From positions 3,906,001-3,970,000 of the forward strand of contig NZ_CP019062.1 in the NCBI RefSeq assembly GCF_002951615.1: DNA of 64,000 bases. The letters are read 5' to 3'. The notes under the pieces were generated by a model. That model was not told the DNA's origin. It was given only the letters and a program-made list of their open reading frames with translations, and did no database searches. This document shows, piece by piece, positions 37,777 to 51,821 of the stretch. The position numbers and the translations under genes are program-made. Position 1 is the first letter of the stretch. The number at the start of each line of letters is the position of its first letter. The stretch is from Rahnella sikkimica (lineage in GTDB: Bacteria > Pseudomonadota > Gammaproteobacteria > Enterobacterales > Enterobacteriaceae).

Positions 37777-38439
37777 GTGTTCGATATTGGATTTAGTGAA
37801 CTGCTGCTGGTATTGGTGATTGGCCTGGTAGTGCTTGGGCCGGAGCGTTTACCCGTAGCAGTAAGAACAGTAGCAGGCTGGATCCGCACACTGCGTGCCA
37901 TGGCGGCTTCCGTGCAGAGCGAGCTGTCTCAGGAACTGAAACTTCAGGAATTGCAGGACACCCTGAAAAAAGCTGAAGAGTCAGGCCTGAAGAATTTAAC
38001 GCCAGAAATCAAAGCGTCCATGGATGAGCTGAAAGAAGCGGCAGAGTCTATGAAGCAGTCGATCAACTCAGGACTGAATCCTGCGGAGAAAGCTGTGGAG
38101 AACGCCAAAGCGGAAGGGAATACCATCCACAATCCGGTTCTGGATGAAGCTGAAGCACACCATGATGCGGGTATTTCTCCGGCTACGGCTGAGAAAGTGG
38201 TCTCTGCGCCTGCTGCTGTACCGCAAAGCGCCGTTGATGCTGCGCTGGCTTCCAATAAGACGGCGCATGCAGCGGCTGAACATGCTGAAACGCTGGCCGC
38301 TTCAGATGAGCCTTCGGTTACCGAACCTGCTGTTGCTTCCGCGCCGGTGATGAAACCTGTTGTCGCTGAAGCCCCTGTTGCTGAACCCGCAGTGCCGGTT
38401 AAACCGGTTTCATCAACTCAAACGACAGGTGAGCGTTAA
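37777..38439 (+). CDS. tatB: TatB, twin-arginine translocase receptor subunit
   Basis: A 220-residue protein: membrane helix 2-20 with the TatB-type [22 protein letters not shown], an amphipathic helix to about 100, and a long Ala/Glu/Val/Pro-rich tail (about 120-220) of low complexity. With TatC it binds twin-arginine signal peptides. It starts at GTG 37777, as the FDIGFSE N-terminus requires. The tail is longer than in E. coli (171 aa) and built of imperfect repeats of the [10 protein letters not shown] kind. Confidence 0.95.
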   Translation: MFDIGFSELLLVLVIGLVVLGPERLPVAVRTVAGWIRTLRAMAASVQSELSQELKLQELQDTLKKAEESGLKNLTPEIKASMDELKEAAESMKQSINSGLNPAEKAVENAKAEGNTIHNPVLDEAEAHHDAGISPATAEKVVSAPAAVPQSAVDAALASNKTAHAAAEHAETLAASDEPSVTEPAVASAPVMKPVVAEAPVAEPAVPVKPVSSTQTTGER

Positions 38440-38441
38440 AC

Positions 38442-39209
38442 ATGGCTGTTGAAGATACACAACCCCTTATCAGCCATCTGATTGAGCTGCGTAAGCGTCT
38501 GCTGAATGCCATTTTCTGCATTCTTGTGGTGTTCCTGGCCCTTGTTTATTTTGCCAATGATATCTACCAGCTGGTCGCTTCTCCGCTCATCAAACAGATG
38601 CCGATGGGTGCGAGCATGATTGCTACGGATGTAGCATCACCGTTCTTCACGCCAATCAAGCTGACGATGATTGTTTCGGTATTCCTTTCTGCGCCGTTTA
38701 TTTTGTATCAGGTCTGGGCGTTTGTTGCGCCTGCGCTGTACAAACATGAACGTCGTCTGATGATGCCGCTGCTGTTCTCAAGTTCTGCATTATTCTATCT
38801 TGGCGTGGCTTTTGCTTACTTTGTCGTCTTCCCGCTGGCGTTTGCGTTCTTCGCGAAAACGGCACCGGCTGGCGTACAGATAGCGACTGACATCAACAAC
38901 TATCTCGATTTCGTGATGTCGCTGTTTATGGCATTTGGTATTTCTTTTGAAGTTCCTATCGCGATTGTGCTGCTGTGCTGGAGTGGGGTAACCACGCCTG
39001 AAGACCTGAAAAGGAAACGTCCGTATGTGCTGGTTGGGGCGTTTGTGGTTGGCATGTTGTTAACGCCGCCGGACGTTTTCTCTCAGACGCTGCTGGCCAT
39101 TCCAATGTACCTGCTGTTTGAAATCGGCGTGTTCTTTGCCCGTTTCTACGTGGGTGGCCGTCGTCGAGCTGATGTCGATAACGAAGCTGATCCGGATCAG
39201 CCTGCGTAA
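38442..39209 (+). CDS. tatC: TatC, twin-arginine translocase core subunit
   Basis: A 255-residue six-helix membrane protein that recognises the twin-arginine signal. N-terminal conserved [14 protein letters not shown] carries the critical Glu and Arg residues; [11 protein letters not shown] and the [15 protein letters not shown] segment are family landmarks. tatB ends two bases upstream. A terminator-like hairpin at 39228 separates it from tatD. Confidence 0.97.
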   Translation: MAVEDTQPLISHLIELRKRLLNAIFCILVVFLALVYFANDIYQLVASPLIKQMPMGASMIATDVASPFFTPIKLTMIVSVFLSAPFILYQVWAFVAPALYKHERRLMMPLLFSSSALFYLGVAFAYFVVFPLAFAFFAKTAPAGVQIATDINNYLDFVMSLFMAFGISFEVPIAIVLLCWSGVTTPEDLKRKRPYVLVGAFVVGMLLTPPDVFSQTLLAIPMYLLFEIGVFFARFYVGGRRRADVDNEADPDQPA

Positions 39210-39227
39210 TGCATTCTTTGATGAAAA

Positions 39228-39254
39228 AAACCGCCCTGTTGGGCGGTTTCTGTT
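39228..39254 (+). terminator. Terminator between tatC and tatD
   Basis: AAACCGCCC (39228-39236) pairs with GGGCGGTTT (39241-39249) around TGTT, followed by a T-rich stretch. It ends only 12 bases before the tatD ATG and would reduce tatD expression relative to tatABC. Confidence 0.85.
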
Positions 39255-39266
39255 TTGGGACTTTCC

Positions 39267-40073
39267 ATGTTTGAAATCGGTATTAATCTCACCAGTAATC
39301 AGTTTGATAAAGATCGCCCACAGGTCGTTGAAAGAGCCAGAGCGGCGGGTCTGAGCGGTATGTTGATCACCGGCACGTCTGCGCAGGAAAGCGTTGAAGC
39401 GCAGAAGATGGCGATGCAACATCCGGATTTCTGCTGGTCGACGGCGGGCGTGCACCCGCATCAGGCGAGTGATTGGAGTGACGACGTTGAGCGCAGCATT
39501 CGTGAGCTGGCAGCATTGCCACAGGTTGTCGCGATTGGTGAATGCGGGCTGGATTTTAACCGTAACTTTTCCCCGGCAGACAGTCAGGAAGCGGCGTTTA
39601 CCGCGCAGCTGTCACTGGCGAAAGAGTTGCAGTTGCCGGTATTTCTGCACTGCCGTGATGCCGGAGAGCGATTTGCCGCGTTGATCAAACCCTGGCTGAC
39701 GGATTTGCCGGGCGGCGTAGTTCACTGTTTTACCGGCACGCGCGAAGAGCTGGAGCTTTATCTGTCTCTCGGGTTGTCGATTGGTATTACCGGCTGGGTG
39801 TGCGATGAGCGTCGCGGGCTGGAACTGCGCGAAATGCTGCCGCTGATCCCCGCTGACCGGTTGATGCTGGAGACCGATGCGCCTTATCTGTTGCCGCGTG
39901 ATATGGAAAATAAACCGAAGAATCGCCGAAATGAACCGGCTTTCTTGCCGCATATTGTGCATCAGGTAGCAATGTGGCGGGGTGAAGATCCACAATGGCT
40001 GGCAGATATTACTGATGAGAATGCGCGTAAGCTTTTTTCGCTGCCAGACATTGAACTCAATGCGCTGAAATAA
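39267..40073 (+). CDS. tatD: TatD, metal-dependent DNase
   Basis: A 268-residue TIM-barrel metallo-hydrolase. It lacks the first His-x-His of most TatD paralogues (N-terminus [13 protein letters not shown], as in E. coli TatD). It keeps GVHPHQ near 63-68, GECGLDFNR around 91-99, HCRDA near 127-131, HCFTGT near 152-157 and the metal Asp in [13 protein letters not shown]. coli TatD is a 3'-5' exonuclease acting in DNA repair and is not required for Tat export. ATG 39267 is chosen over 39255 by alignment of the N-terminus. Confidence 0.95.
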   Translation: MFEIGINLTSNQFDKDRPQVVERARAAGLSGMLITGTSAQESVEAQKMAMQHPDFCWSTAGVHPHQASDWSDDVERSIRELAALPQVVAIGECGLDFNRNFSPADSQEAAFTAQLSLAKELQLPVFLHCRDAGERFAALIKPWLTDLPGGVVHCFTGTREELELYLSLGLSIGITGWVCDERRGLELREMLPLIPADRLMLETDAPYLLPRDMENKPKNRRNEPAFLPHIVHQVAMWRGEDPQWLADITDENARKLFSLPDIELNALK

Positions 40074-40100
40074 AAAAGCACCGGCAAACGGTGCTTTTTT
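40072..40100. terminator. Bidirectional terminator between tatD and rfaH
   Basis: AAAAAAGCACCG (40072-40083) and CGGTGCTTTTTT (40089-40100) form a perfect twelve-base stem with five loop bases and T tracts on both strands. It serves both converging genes and includes the last two bases of the tatD stop codon. Confidence 0.94.
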
Positions 40101-40123
40101 ATCGGGACGGCAAATATTGCAAA

Positions 40124-40612
40124 TCAGATTTTCTGGAAATGTGTGTTTTCGATGCTCTGACGGACCGGCTGGTTAATCAGATTCAGCATCAGCAGGGAAC
40201 GCGCTTCGCCATCAGGTTCGGTATAAATGGCTTCGATACCGGTGAAAATCCCGTCGGTAATCAGCACCGGGTCGCCTTCATAAGGTGTTTCGGGGTCGCG
40301 GTATTCAACCGAAGGCGGTTCCATCAGTTGTTTGATAACGTCCGGCTGAACCGTCGCCAGTTTTGCACCGAAGCGGATGAAGTGACTGACGCCACGCGTC
40401 GCATTGATCGTCGTGGTATGGATCCGCTCAGGGTCGAACTCGATGAACATGTAATTCGGGAACATAGGCTCGCTGACGGCCGTACGGCGGCCGCGCACCA
40501 TTTTTTCCAGTGTGATCATCGGTGTCAGGCAGTTAACTTCCTGGCGTTCCAGGTGTTCTTTCGCGCGAAGCAACTGACCACGTTTGCAATAGAGTAAGTA
40601 CCAGGATTCCAT
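40124..40612 (-). CDS. rfaH: RfaH, transcription antiterminator
   Basis: A 163-residue NusG paralogue that loads at ops sites and lets RNA polymerase read through long surface-polysaccharide and virulence operons. The N-terminal NGN domain ([23 protein letters not shown]) and [14 protein letters not shown] are canonical; the C-terminal domain (about 115-163) is the fold-switching KOW region. ATG 40612 is chosen to match the E. coli start (162 aa). Upstream in-frame codons (to 40681) do not match the family. It is divergent from pepE. Confidence 0.96.
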   Translation of the reverse strand: MESWYLLYCKRGQLLRAKEHLERQEVNCLTPMITLEKMVRGRRTAVSEPMFPNYMFIEFDPERIHTTTINATRGVSHFIRFGAKLATVQPDVIKQLMEPPSVEYRDPETPYEGDPVLITDGIFTGIEAIYTEPDGEARSLLMLNLINQPVRQSIENTHFQKI

Positions 40613-40785
40613 AGTTTCCCACATTAAATCGTTGAGCGGGGCAGCATACCAAAAGCCACTCATGAGATACAGACAGTGCAAGTCTGTGCAGACGTTTGCT
40701 GATTGTCGGCCCGTTATCTTTTATTATCGAAGAAAAGCGCGGTGTTATCCCCTCTCTTCGTCCTAATTTTATCAGGAGATGTCCC

Positions 40786-41511
40786 ATGGAGTTGTTCTTG
40801 CTGAGTAACGGTAAACTCTCAGGTGAATCCGAGTTACTGGGGTATGCAAAAGAGCGTATCCAGGCCATGTTGCAGGCAAAAAACATTCGTTCTGCTGTTT
40901 TGATCCCTTACGCACTGATCCGCAGTGATTATGATGCCCGTGCGAAAGAGCTTTCGGATGCTTTGGGCATTAAAGTGGACAGCATTCATCACGCCGAAAA
41001 CCCTGCCCAAGCCATTGCCGGTGCGGAATGTATTTTGATCAGCAGCGGCAATACCTGGATGCTCAATCAACTGCTGCATGAAAATGGCCTGATTGTGCCG
41101 GTTCAGCGTGCGGTGCGTGAACGCAATGTGCCTTACATTGGCTGGAGCGCGGGTTGCAACGTTGCTACGCCAAGTATTCGTACCACCAATGATATGCCGG
41201 TTCGCAACTCTGTGGTTCTGCCTTCTCTTGGCCTCTTCCCGGTACAGATTAACCCGCATTATATCGACGCGCACTTAAGCGGACACATGGGTGAAACCCG
41301 TGATGAGCGCATTGCAGAATTCTGTGCGGTTAACCCGTCTGAGTCGGTGCTGGCATTACGCGAAGGCAGTCTGTTGCAAGTTTCCGGCAATAATCTGAGC
41401 TATTTCAGCGCGAAAGGGCAGGGTTTTAAGGTGTTCCGCCACGGGCAGGAAACGCAGGAATATCAGGACACACAGGCGATACAGTCGCTGGTGCCTTTTA
41501 ACTGTCTGTAA
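40786..41511 (+). CDS. pepE: PepE, alpha-aspartyl dipeptidase (peptidase E, S51)
   Basis: A 241-residue cytoplasmic serine dipeptidase that splits Asp-X dipeptides. The nucleophile Ser lies in YIGWSAGCNVA (about residue 120), followed by IRTTNDMP. His in QINPHYIDAH and the acidic GETRDERI complete the active site. The ATG at 40786 follows AGGAGA; a longer frame from 40696 lacks a ribosome site. It lies between rfaH and ubiD, where E. coli has no pepE (its copy is elsewhere). Confidence 0.93.
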   Translation: MELFLLSNGKLSGESELLGYAKERIQAMLQAKNIRSAVLIPYALIRSDYDARAKELSDALGIKVDSIHHAENPAQAIAGAECILISSGNTWMLNQLLHENGLIVPVQRAVRERNVPYIGWSAGCNVATPSIRTTNDMPVRNSVVLPSLGLFPVQINPHYIDAHLSGHMGETRDERIAEFCAVNPSESVLALREGSLLQVSGNNLSYFSAKGQGFKVFRHGQETQEYQDTQAIQSLVPFNCL

Positions 41512-41536
41512 GGCTGCTGCTCAGTCATTTGCGCAT

Positions 41537-41580
41537 CGCCAGATCCACAGCGTTTGAGTCTGGCGGTTACACCGCTTTTT
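41537..41580 (+). terminator. Terminator region after pepE with two alternative hairpins
   Basis: CGCCAGA (41537-41543) can pair with TCTGGCG (41559-41565), or GCGGT (41563-41567) with ACCGC (41571-41575) followed by five T. The two overlap and exclude each other. The second is a minimal terminator. Confidence 0.6.
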
Positions 41581-41675
41581 CGTTATCAGTGTTTACCTGC
41601 TGATAACAAAAAAGCAGCAACAACACCGGAGAGGCTCTATAATGCCCTCCTTCAACCCGGCGACTCAGAATCAGC

Positions 41676-43166
41676 ATGAAATACCGTGATTTACGTGACT
41701 TCCTCTCGTTACTCGAAAAGAGAGGCCAACTGAAACGCATCAGCCAGTCTGTTGACCCTTATCTGGAAATGACCGAAATTGCCGATCGTACTTTGCGTGC
41801 GGGCGGCCCGGCGTTGCTGTTTGAAAATCCTAAAGGTTATGACATGCCCGTGCTGTGCAATTTGTTCGGCACGCCGCAGCGTGTCGCCATGGGCATGGGG
41901 AAAGAAGACGTCAGCGCGTTGCGTGAAGTCGGTGAATTGCTGGCGTTTCTGAAAGAGCCTGAGCCTCCGCGTGGTCTCCGCGATTTATACGACAAGGCAC
42001 CGAAGTTTAAGCAGGTGCTGAACATGCAGAGCAAAGTCGTGCATTCCGCACCTTGCCAGCAGCAGATTTGGGAAGGTGACGCGGTTGATATCACCAAAAT
42101 CCCCGTGATGCAGTGCTGGCCGGAAGATGCGGCGCCGCTCATCACCTGGGGCCTGACCGTGACCCGTGGCCCGAGCAAGCCGCGTCAGAACCTCGGCATT
42201 TATCGCCAGCAGGTTTTGGGCAAAAACAAAGTGATCATGCGCTGGTTATCGCATCGCGGTGGCGCGCTGGATTACCAGGAATGGTGCCAGCAGAATCCGG
42301 GGAAACGCTTCCCGGTCGCTGTCGCGCTCGGCGCAGATCCGGCAACTATTCTTGGCGCGGTAACGCCGGTGCCGGATACGCTGTCTGAATATGCTTTCGC
42401 AGGCTTACTGCGCGGCAATAAAACCGAAGTCGTGAAGTGTATTTCCAACGATCTGGAAGTGCCCGCCAGCGCTGAAATCGTGCTGGAAGGGTATATCGAA
42501 CCCGGTGAAATGGCGCCCGAAGGCCCTTATGGCGATCATACCGGCTACTATAATGAAGTAGACAGTTTCCCGGTTTTCACGATTACACACATGACGCAGC
42601 GTAAAGATCCTATTTATCATTCGACCTACACAGGCCGTCCGCCGGATGAACCTGCGGTGCTGGGCGTGGCGCTCAATGAAGTGTTTGTGCCAATTTTGAA
42701 GAAACAATTCCCGGAAATTGTTGATTTTTATCTGCCGCCGGAGGGTTGCTCCTACCGTCTGGCAGTCGTTACCATGAAGAAGCAGTACGCCGGTCACGCG
42801 AAACGCGTCATGATGGGCGTCTGGTCTTTCCTGCGTCAGTTCATGTACACCAAGTTTGTGATTGTGTGTGATGACGACGTGAATGCCCGTGACTGGAATG
42901 ACGTGATTTGGGCGATCACCACCCGGATGGATCCCGCGCGCGATACGGTGCTGGTGGAAAATACGCCGATAGATTATCTGGATTTTGCCTCTCCGGTTTC
43001 GGGCCTTGGCTCGAAAATGGGGATGGATGCGACCAATAAATGGCCGGGAGAAACGCAGCGTGAATGGGGACGCCCGATTGTGAAAGATCCGGACGTGACC
43101 GCGCGAATCGACGCCATCTGGGATGAACTCGCTATTCTAAATGATAAAGACGATGCGAAAAAATAA
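41676..43166 (+). CDS. ubiD: UbiD, 4-hydroxy-3-polyprenylbenzoate decarboxylase
   Basis: A 496-residue decarboxylase that uses prenylated FMN (made by UbiX) to remove the carboxyl group of octaprenyl-hydroxybenzoate in ubiquinone synthesis. Family landmarks: [21 protein letters not shown] at the N-terminus, [10 protein letters not shown] and [10 protein letters not shown] at the cofactor site, and [21 protein letters not shown] with the catalytic Glu/Arg network. The length is within one residue of E. coli UbiD. fre follows after 48 bases. Confidence 0.97.
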   Translation: MKYRDLRDFLSLLEKRGQLKRISQSVDPYLEMTEIADRTLRAGGPALLFENPKGYDMPVLCNLFGTPQRVAMGMGKEDVSALREVGELLAFLKEPEPPRGLRDLYDKAPKFKQVLNMQSKVVHSAPCQQQIWEGDAVDITKIPVMQCWPEDAAPLITWGLTVTRGPSKPRQNLGIYRQQVLGKNKVIMRWLSHRGGALDYQEWCQQNPGKRFPVAVALGADPATILGAVTPVPDTLSEYAFAGLLRGNKTEVVKCISNDLEVPASAEIVLEGYIEPGEMAPEGPYGDHTGYYNEVDSFPVFTITHMTQRKDPIYHSTYTGRPPDEPAVLGVALNEVFVPILKKQFPEIVDFYLPPEGCSYRLAVVTMKKQYAGHAKRVMMGVWSFLRQFMYTKFVIVCDDDVNARDWNDVIWAITTRMDPARDTVLVENTPIDYLDFASPVSGLGSKMGMDATNKWPGETQREWGRPIVKDPDVTARIDAIWDELAILNDKDDAKK

Positions 43167-43214
43167 TCGAATCTTTGTCCTACGCTTTGCTTTGATGACC
43201 CACAGAGGGAACGC

Positions 43215-43916
43215 ATGACAATATTGAGCTGTAAAGTGACCTCGGTCGAGGCGATAACGGATACGGTGTACCGTGTCCGGCTGGTTCCGGAAGCGCCTTT
43301 TTCGTTTCGCGCGGGTCAGTATCTGATGGTCGTGATGGACGAGCGCGACAAGCGTCCGTTCTCGCTGGCCTCGACGCCGGCTGAGCACAACGTCATTGAG
43401 CTGCACATCGGCGCGTCTGAGCTGAATCTGTACGCGATGGCGGTGATGGATCGCATTCTGAAAGAACAGGCAATTACCGTGGATATCCCGCACGGCGACG
43501 CCTGGTTACGTGAAGAAGGCGAACGTCCGCTGGTGCTTATTGCAGGCGGAACCGGGTTCTCGTATGTCCGTTCCATTCTGATTACGGCGCTTGAGCAGCA
43601 GCCTCACCGGGATATCTCGATTTACTGGGGTGGCCGTGAGCTGAAGCACTTGTATGATTTGGGCGAGCTTGAAGCCATGAGCATCAACCACCCGAATCTG
43701 AAAGTGATCCCGGTTGTCGAACAGCCGGAAGAGGGCTGGCAGGGCAGAAGCGGGACAGTGCTGAGCGCCGTTCTGCAAGATTTATCTTCACTGGCGGAGC
43801 ACGATATTTATATCGCCGGTCGTTTTGAAATGGCAAAAATTGCCCGTGAGCGTTTTGTTGCGGAACGCGGTGCGCTGGAAGACCGTTTGTTTGGTGATGC
43901 CTTCTCTTTCATCTGA
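43215..43916 (+). CDS. fre: Fre, NAD(P)H-flavin reductase
   Basis: A 233-residue flavin reductase (the E. coli length) that reduces free FMN, FAD and riboflavin and can feed ribonucleotide reductase activation and cobalamin reduction. An FAD/flavin-binding barrel ([22 protein letters not shown], about 33-54) is followed by a Rossmann NAD(P)H domain ([15 protein letters not shown] near 105-119). It follows ubiD, as in E. coli, and converges on fadA. Confidence 0.96.
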   Translation: MTILSCKVTSVEAITDTVYRVRLVPEAPFSFRAGQYLMVVMDERDKRPFSLASTPAEHNVIELHIGASELNLYAMAVMDRILKEQAITVDIPHGDAWLREEGERPLVLIAGGTGFSYVRSILITALEQQPHRDISIYWGGRELKHLYDLGELEAMSINHPNLKVIPVVEQPEEGWQGRSGTVLSAVLQDLSSLAEHDIYIAGRFEMAKIARERFVAERGALEDRLFGDAFSFI

Positions 43917-43942
43917 TCTGAAAATTGATCGTTGAGAAAAAG

Positions 43943-44022
43943 CCCGCCCCTGACAGGCGGGAAAACGGCAACTAAAACGGGCAGAACAAGATTTTAAAAA
44001 GCGGACATTGCGTCCGCTTTTT
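43943..44022. terminator. Double hairpin terminator between fre and fadA
   Basis: Two hairpins lie between the converging genes: CCCGCC (43943-43948) with GGCGGG (43956-43961), then AAAAAGCGGAC (43996-44006) with GTCCGCTTTTT (44012-44022). The second has T tracts on both strands and is a strong bidirectional terminator. Confidence 0.9.
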
Positions 44023-44041
44023 CTTTTATGACAGGAAGGCG

Positions 44042-47409
<3,368 letters not shown>

Positions 47410-47435
47410 GTGTCTCTCCTGAATCATCTGGGATG

Positions 47436-47452
47436 ATCTGGTATGACCAGAT
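47436..47452. promoter_or_regulatory. FadR operator of fadBA
   Basis: ATCTGGTATGACCAGAT is a perfect seven-base inverted repeat with a three-base centre. It differs at one central base from the E. coli fadBA FadR site as I recall it (ATCTGGTACGACCAGAT). It lies 27 bases before the fadB start, so FadR would block transcription until long-chain acyl-CoA is present. Confidence 0.88.
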
Positions 47453-47598
47453 GCTTTCGAGTGTGGTTTTTATGTTAATAATTTGCAAATGAGATGTGTT
47501 TTATTTGCAAGCAAGATCACAAACCTTCCGGGACTATAGTCGCGGTGAGGCTGTGGTAAGATGCTGCATCGTCTTTCCGGTGAAAAAAGGACAGTTGG

Positions 47599-48930
47599 AT
47601 GGAATCGCTTACTACGCTTTATAAAGAACATATCGCCACGCTGCAGGCGCGTGCCCGTGAAATTCTGCAACGTTCTCAGCTTGATGCGTTACTCATTCAC
47701 TCCGGTGAACTGATAACGACCTTCCTTGATGACCACAGTTATCCCTTCAAAGTTAACCCGCAATTTAAAGCCTGGGTGCCGGTCACCAAAGTGCCGAACT
47801 GCTGGCTGTGGGTGGATGGCGTTAATGCGCCGAAACTGTGGTTCTATTCGCCGGTGGATTACTGGCACAGCCATGAGCCATTGCCTGAGAGTTTCTGGAC
47901 CAAAGAAATTTCGCTGACGCCGCTGGCAAATGCGGACGATATCAAAGCCCAGTTGCCGGTGGATCTTAAACTCGTGGGTTATATCGGCTCCAGTCAGGAT
48001 CGCGCCATCAGCATGGGTGTTCCGGCGTCGAACGTGAACCCGAAAGCGGTGCTGGATTATCTGCATTATCATCGCGCCTACAAAACTGACTACGAGCTGG
48101 CCTGTATGCGTGAAGCGCAGAAAGTCGCCGTAAGCGGTCATCGTGCGGCGAAAGAAGCGTTTCTGTCTGGGATGAGTGAGTTTGATATCAATCTCGCGTA
48201 TCTCACCGCGACCGGTCACCGCGATACCGATGTGCCTTACGACAATATCGTGGCGCTCAATGAACACGCTTCCGTACTGCATTACACCACGCTCGATAAC
48301 CAGCCTCCGGCCGAAATGCGCAGTTTCCTGCTCGATGCGGGCGCAGAATATAACGGTTATGCCGCTGACCTGACGCGGACGTATGCCGGAAAACCTGACA
48401 GCGATTTTGGCGCACTGATTAAAGATCTGAACACCGAAGAACTGGCGTTAATTGACTCGATTAAATCCGGTGTGCGCTATACCGACTATCATGTTCAGAT
48501 GCATCATCGCATCGCCAAACTGCTGAAAGCGCACAAGCTGGTGGTCGATATCAGCGAAGACGCGATGGTCGAACAGAACCTGACCGGGCCTTTCCTGCCG
48601 CATGGTCTGGGGCATCCGCTGGGGTTGCAGGTTCATGATGTTGCCGGTTTTATGCAAGATGATCATGGCACGCATCTGGCCGCGCCTGCGCAATACCCTT
48701 ATCTGCGTTGTACGCGTGTGATTGAGCCGGGAATGGTTCTGACCATCGAACCGGGCTTGTATTTCATTGATTCACTGCTGACGCCGTGGCGTGAAGGGCA
48801 ATTCAGTAAGCACTTTGCCTGGGATCGTATTAATGCCATGAAGCCCTTTGGCGGGATACGTATCGAAGACAATATTGTCATCCATGACAATCGTATCGAG
48901 AACATGACCCGTGATCTGAAGCTGGCCTGA
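47599..48930 (+). CDS. pepQ: PepQ, Xaa-Pro dipeptidase
   Basis: A 443-residue prolidase (the E. coli length) that splits X-Pro dipeptides with two divalent metals. The pita-bread metal ligands are visible: Asp in [12 protein letters not shown], Asp in AADLTRTY, His in [10 protein letters not shown], Glu in LTIEPGLYF and Glu in GIRIEDNIV. It is divergent from fadBA, as in E. coli. Its stop codon TGA shares one base with the yigZ ATG (TGATG), a coupling arrangement. Confidence 0.97.
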   Translation: MESLTTLYKEHIATLQARAREILQRSQLDALLIHSGELITTFLDDHSYPFKVNPQFKAWVPVTKVPNCWLWVDGVNAPKLWFYSPVDYWHSHEPLPESFWTKEISLTPLANADDIKAQLPVDLKLVGYIGSSQDRAISMGVPASNVNPKAVLDYLHYHRAYKTDYELACMREAQKVAVSGHRAAKEAFLSGMSEFDINLAYLTATGHRDTDVPYDNIVALNEHASVLHYTTLDNQPPAEMRSFLLDAGAEYNGYAADLTRTYAGKPDSDFGALIKDLNTEELALIDSIKSGVRYTDYHVQMHHRIAKLLKAHKLVVDISEDAMVEQNLTGPFLPHGLGHPLGLQVHDVAGFMQDDHGTHLAAPAQYPYLRCTRVIEPGMVLTIEPGLYFIDSLLTPWREGQFSKHFAWDRINAMKPFGGIRIEDNIVIHDNRIENMTRDLKLA

Positions 48931-49541
48931 TGCAGCCGTATTCTGTCCCCGCTGAACCGGTCAGTTACAGCGAAGAAATAAAGAAGAGCCGCTTCATCAC
49001 CTTACTGGCAAGAACGGAAGGCGTTGAGGCAGCGAAAGCTTTTGTTCAGGACGTCAGAAATCAACATCCGGCAGCGCGTCATCACTGCTGGGCGTTTGTG
49101 GCTGGCGCACCGGATGATTCTCAGCAACTGGGCTTTTCCGATGATGGTGAACCTGCAGGCACAGCGGGCAAACCTATCCTCAGCCAGCTAATGGGAAGCG
49201 GGGTCGGAGAAATAACGGCCGTCGTTGTGCGTTATTACGGCGGCATTATGTTGGGCACCGGCGGGCTGGTGAAAGCCTATGGCGGCGGTGTTCAGCAAGC
49301 ATTAAAGCTGCTTGTTATGCAGCAAAAAGTCCCGCTGGCGGAGTACGCGGTGCAGTGTGATTACAGCCAGTTACAGCTGGTGGAAACGCTGCTCTCGCAG
49401 GTTGGTGGGCATATTTTACGCAGTGAATACGGGGCATCGGTCGATCTCGTTCTGGCTTTGCCTGCCGCACAGGCGCAGGCCGCAATCTGTCAGCTTTTCG
49501 ATATCAGCCGTGGCGCGCTCATCTTGCGTCCGGTTTCTTAA
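48930..49541 (+). CDS. yigZ: YigZ, IMPACT-family protein
   Basis: A 203-residue protein with the UPF0029/IMPACT domain in the first two thirds (KKSRFITLLARTEG, HHCWAFVAG, DDGEPAGTAGKPILSQLMGSGV and VVVRYYGGIMLGTGGL) and a smaller C-terminal ferredoxin-like domain. Eukaryotic IMPACT regulates translation; the bacterial role is not settled. It is coupled to pepQ by a one-base overlap and followed by trkH after 37 bases. Confidence 0.93.
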   Translation: MQPYSVPAEPVSYSEEIKKSRFITLLARTEGVEAAKAFVQDVRNQHPAARHHCWAFVAGAPDDSQQLGFSDDGEPAGTAGKPILSQLMGSGVGEITAVVVRYYGGIMLGTGGLVKAYGGGVQQALKLLVMQQKVPLAEYAVQCDYSQLQLVETLLSQVGGHILRSEYGASVDLVLALPAAQAQAAICQLFDISRGALILRPVS

Positions 49542-49578
49542 ATTTTTCTATGGTTAATTCGCTGAGGAACGCACCAGC

Positions 49579-51030
49579 ATGCATTTTCGTGCCATAACAC
49601 GCATCGTCGGGGTGCTCGTCATCCTTTTCTCCGGAACGATGATTATTCCCGGCCTGGTCGCTTTAATTTACCGCGATGGCGCGGGTCGTGCGTTTAGCCA
49701 GACCTTCTTTGTCGCGCTGGCCATTGGATTATTCCTCTGGTTCCCCAACCGCAAGCAGAAAAGCGAGCTGAAGCCGCGCGAGGGTTTCCTGATTGTCGTG
49801 CTGTTCTGGACGGTGCTGGGCAGCGTCGGGGCATTGCCTTTTCTGTTTTCAGAGCGTCCGAATCTCTCGCTCACTGACGCTTTCTTTGAATCTTTCTCCG
49901 GACTGACCACCACGGGCGCGACCACGCTGGTCGGGTTGGATTCACTACCGAAGGCCATTTTGTTCTACCGGCAGATGCTGCAATGGTTTGGCGGTATGGG
50001 GATCATTGTGCTCGCCGTGGCGATTCTGCCGATATTGGGCGTCGGCGGGATGCAGTTGTATCGGGCCGAAATGCCCGGACCGCTGAAAGATAACAAGATG
50101 CGCCCGCGTATTGCCGAAACGGCAAAAACGCTGTGGCTCATCTATGTACTGCTGACCATCGCCTGTGCGCTTTCGTTGTGGGGCGCGGGGATGTCGGTGT
50201 TCGATGCCATCGGTCATAGCTTCTCGACAATCGCTATCGGCGGTTTCTCGACACACGATGCCAGTATCGGTTATTTCCACAGCGGCACCATCAATACGAT
50301 AGTCGCTGTTTTTCTGCTGATCTCCGGTTGTAACTACGGCCTGCACTTTGCGGTGCTCAGTGGCCGCAACTTAAAAGTCTACTGGCGTGACCCGGAATTC
50401 CGGATGTTCATCGGCGTGCAATTTACGCTGGTGGTGATCTGTACTTTTATCCTGTGGATCCATAATACCTACGGCTCAGGGTTGGAAACGCTGAATCAGG
50501 CGTTCTTCCAGGTGGTGTCGATGGCAACGACGGCAGGGTATACCACAGACAGTATTTCGAAATGGCCGCTGTTTCTGCCTCTTCTATTATTGTGTTCTGC
50601 GTTTATCGGTGGCTGTGCGGGCTCGACCGGCGGTGGCCTGAAGGTCATCCGCATCCTGCTGCTTTATTTACAAGGCACGCGGGAACTGAAAAGACTGGTT
50701 CACCCGAATGCGGTTTACACCATCAAGCTGGGTAACCGGGCGCTGCCGGAACGTATTATTGAAGCCGTGTGGGGTTTCTTCTCCGCTTACGCGCTGGTGT
50801 TTATCGTGAGTATGCTGGCGATAGTGGCGACGGGCGTGGATAACTTCTCCGCTTTTGCCGCGGTCACCGCAACGCTCAATAACCTCGGGCCGGGGCTGGG
50901 TGTTGTGGCAGATAACTTCGCATCAATGAATTCCGTGGCGAAATGGATCCTGATTGTCACGATGCTCTTTGGCCGCCTTGAGGTCTTCACATTATTAGTA
51001 CTGTTCACGCCGACATTTTGGCGCGAATGA
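49579..51030 (+). CDS. trkH: TrkH, potassium uptake channel subunit
   Basis: A 483-residue inner-membrane K+ transporter subunit with the four pore-loop repeats of the TrkH/KtrB superfamily (SGLTTTGATTL, STIAIGGFSTHD, SMATTAGYTTDS and ATLNNLGPG), each preceding a membrane helix. It needs the cytoplasmic NAD-binding TrkA, encoded elsewhere. The length equals E. coli TrkH. hemG begins 29 bases after its stop, as in E. coli. Confidence 0.97.
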   Translation: MHFRAITRIVGVLVILFSGTMIIPGLVALIYRDGAGRAFSQTFFVALAIGLFLWFPNRKQKSELKPREGFLIVVLFWTVLGSVGALPFLFSERPNLSLTDAFFESFSGLTTTGATTLVGLDSLPKAILFYRQMLQWFGGMGIIVLAVAILPILGVGGMQLYRAEMPGPLKDNKMRPRIAETAKTLWLIYVLLTIACALSLWGAGMSVFDAIGHSFSTIAIGGFSTHDASIGYFHSGTINTIVAVFLLISGCNYGLHFAVLSGRNLKVYWRDPEFRMFIGVQFTLVVICTFILWIHNTYGSGLETLNQAFFQVVSMATTAGYTTDSISKWPLFLPLLLLCSAFIGGCAGSTGGGLKVIRILLLYLQGTRELKRLVHPNAVYTIKLGNRALPERIIEAVWGFFSAYALVFIVSMLAIVATGVDNFSAFAAVTATLNNLGPGLGVVADNFASMNSVAKWILIVTMLFGRLEVFTLLVLFTPTFWRE

Positions 51031-51058
51031 GTTTTAAGAAAGGGAATAAGGAATAAGA

Positions 51059-51598
51059 ATGAAAGCGTTGATCCTCTACTCAAGCCGTGACGGCCAGACT
51101 CATGCCATCGCTTCCTATATAGCAAACGAGCTAAAAGAGAAGTGCAGCTGCGATGTTGTCGATCTCAATCATGCGGAGCACGTTGATTTAAAACATTACG
51201 ACCAGGTGATGATAGGCGCGTCCATCCGTTATGGTCATTTCAATGCTGTGCTGGATAAGTTCGTTAAGAAGCATTCGGAAACGCTGAATCAAATGCCTTC
51301 TGCATTTTTTGGCGTAAATCTCACAGCCCGTAAGCCAGAGAAAAGAACGCCGCAGACAAATGCGTATGTACGCAAGTTCCTGCTGACGTCTCCTTGGGAG
51401 CCGGCAATCTGCGGAGTCTTCGCCGGAGCATTACGTTATCCGCGTTATCGCTGGCTCGATAAGGTCATGATCCAACTGATTATGCGAATGACGGGCGGCG
51501 AAACAGATACCCGTAAAGAAGTTGAATACACCGATTGGCAGCAGGTGGCTAAATTCGCTAAAGAATTTGGGCAGATATCGTATAAAAAATCGCACTAA
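51059..51598 (+). CDS. hemG: HemG, menaquinone-dependent protoporphyrinogen oxidase
   Basis: A 179-residue flavodoxin-fold enzyme that oxidises protoporphyrinogen IX to protoporphyrin IX in haem synthesis, passing electrons to quinones. The FMN phosphate loop is [15 protein letters not shown] (about 4-18); the inserted loop [19 protein letters not shown] [15 protein letters not shown] near 94-108 is specific to HemG. It is close to the E. coli length (181). The rRNA operon promoter begins about 60 bases past the stop. Confidence 0.95.
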   Translation: MKALILYSSRDGQTHAIASYIANELKEKCSCDVVDLNHAEHVDLKHYDQVMIGASIRYGHFNAVLDKFVKKHSETLNQMPSAFFGVNLTARKPEKRTPQTNAYVRKFLLTSPWEPAICGVFAGALRYPRYRWLDKVMIQLIMRMTGGETDTRKEVEYTDWQQVAKFAKEFGQISYKKSH

Positions 51599-51661
51599 TG
51601 CGGGCTTAATAGACGTTTAGACCAAAAAGAAAGCATTCGGAAAGTTTTTTGAAATTAAGGG

Positions 51662-51689
51662 TTGCGGCCTTCTGAGAACTCCCTATAAT
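51662..51689 (+). promoter_or_regulatory. rrn promoter P1
   Basis: -35 TTGCGG (51662-51667), a 16-base spacer and -10 TATAAT (51684-51689), then a GC-rich discriminator GCGCCTCC. The discriminator and A/T-rich upstream DNA are the marks of growth-rate and ppGpp-controlled rrn P1 promoters. Confidence 0.85.
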
Positions 51690-51793
51690 GCGCCTCCACT
51701 GACCGGGAACAACGACTCCTCTAACGAGAACCAAGTCGCCCAGTCAGGAAGAATCAACCCGGTGAAAACACCGCATCTTGTAAAAGAAAATGG

Positions 51794-51821
51794 TTGACTC
51801 TTCAGGGAGAAAGAGTAATAT
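51794..51821 (+). promoter_or_regulatory. rrn promoter P2
   Basis: -35 TTGACT (51794-51799), a 16-base spacer and -10 TAATAT (51816-51821), again with a CTGCCTCCC discriminator, 127 to 132 bases downstream of the P1 elements. Confidence 0.85.
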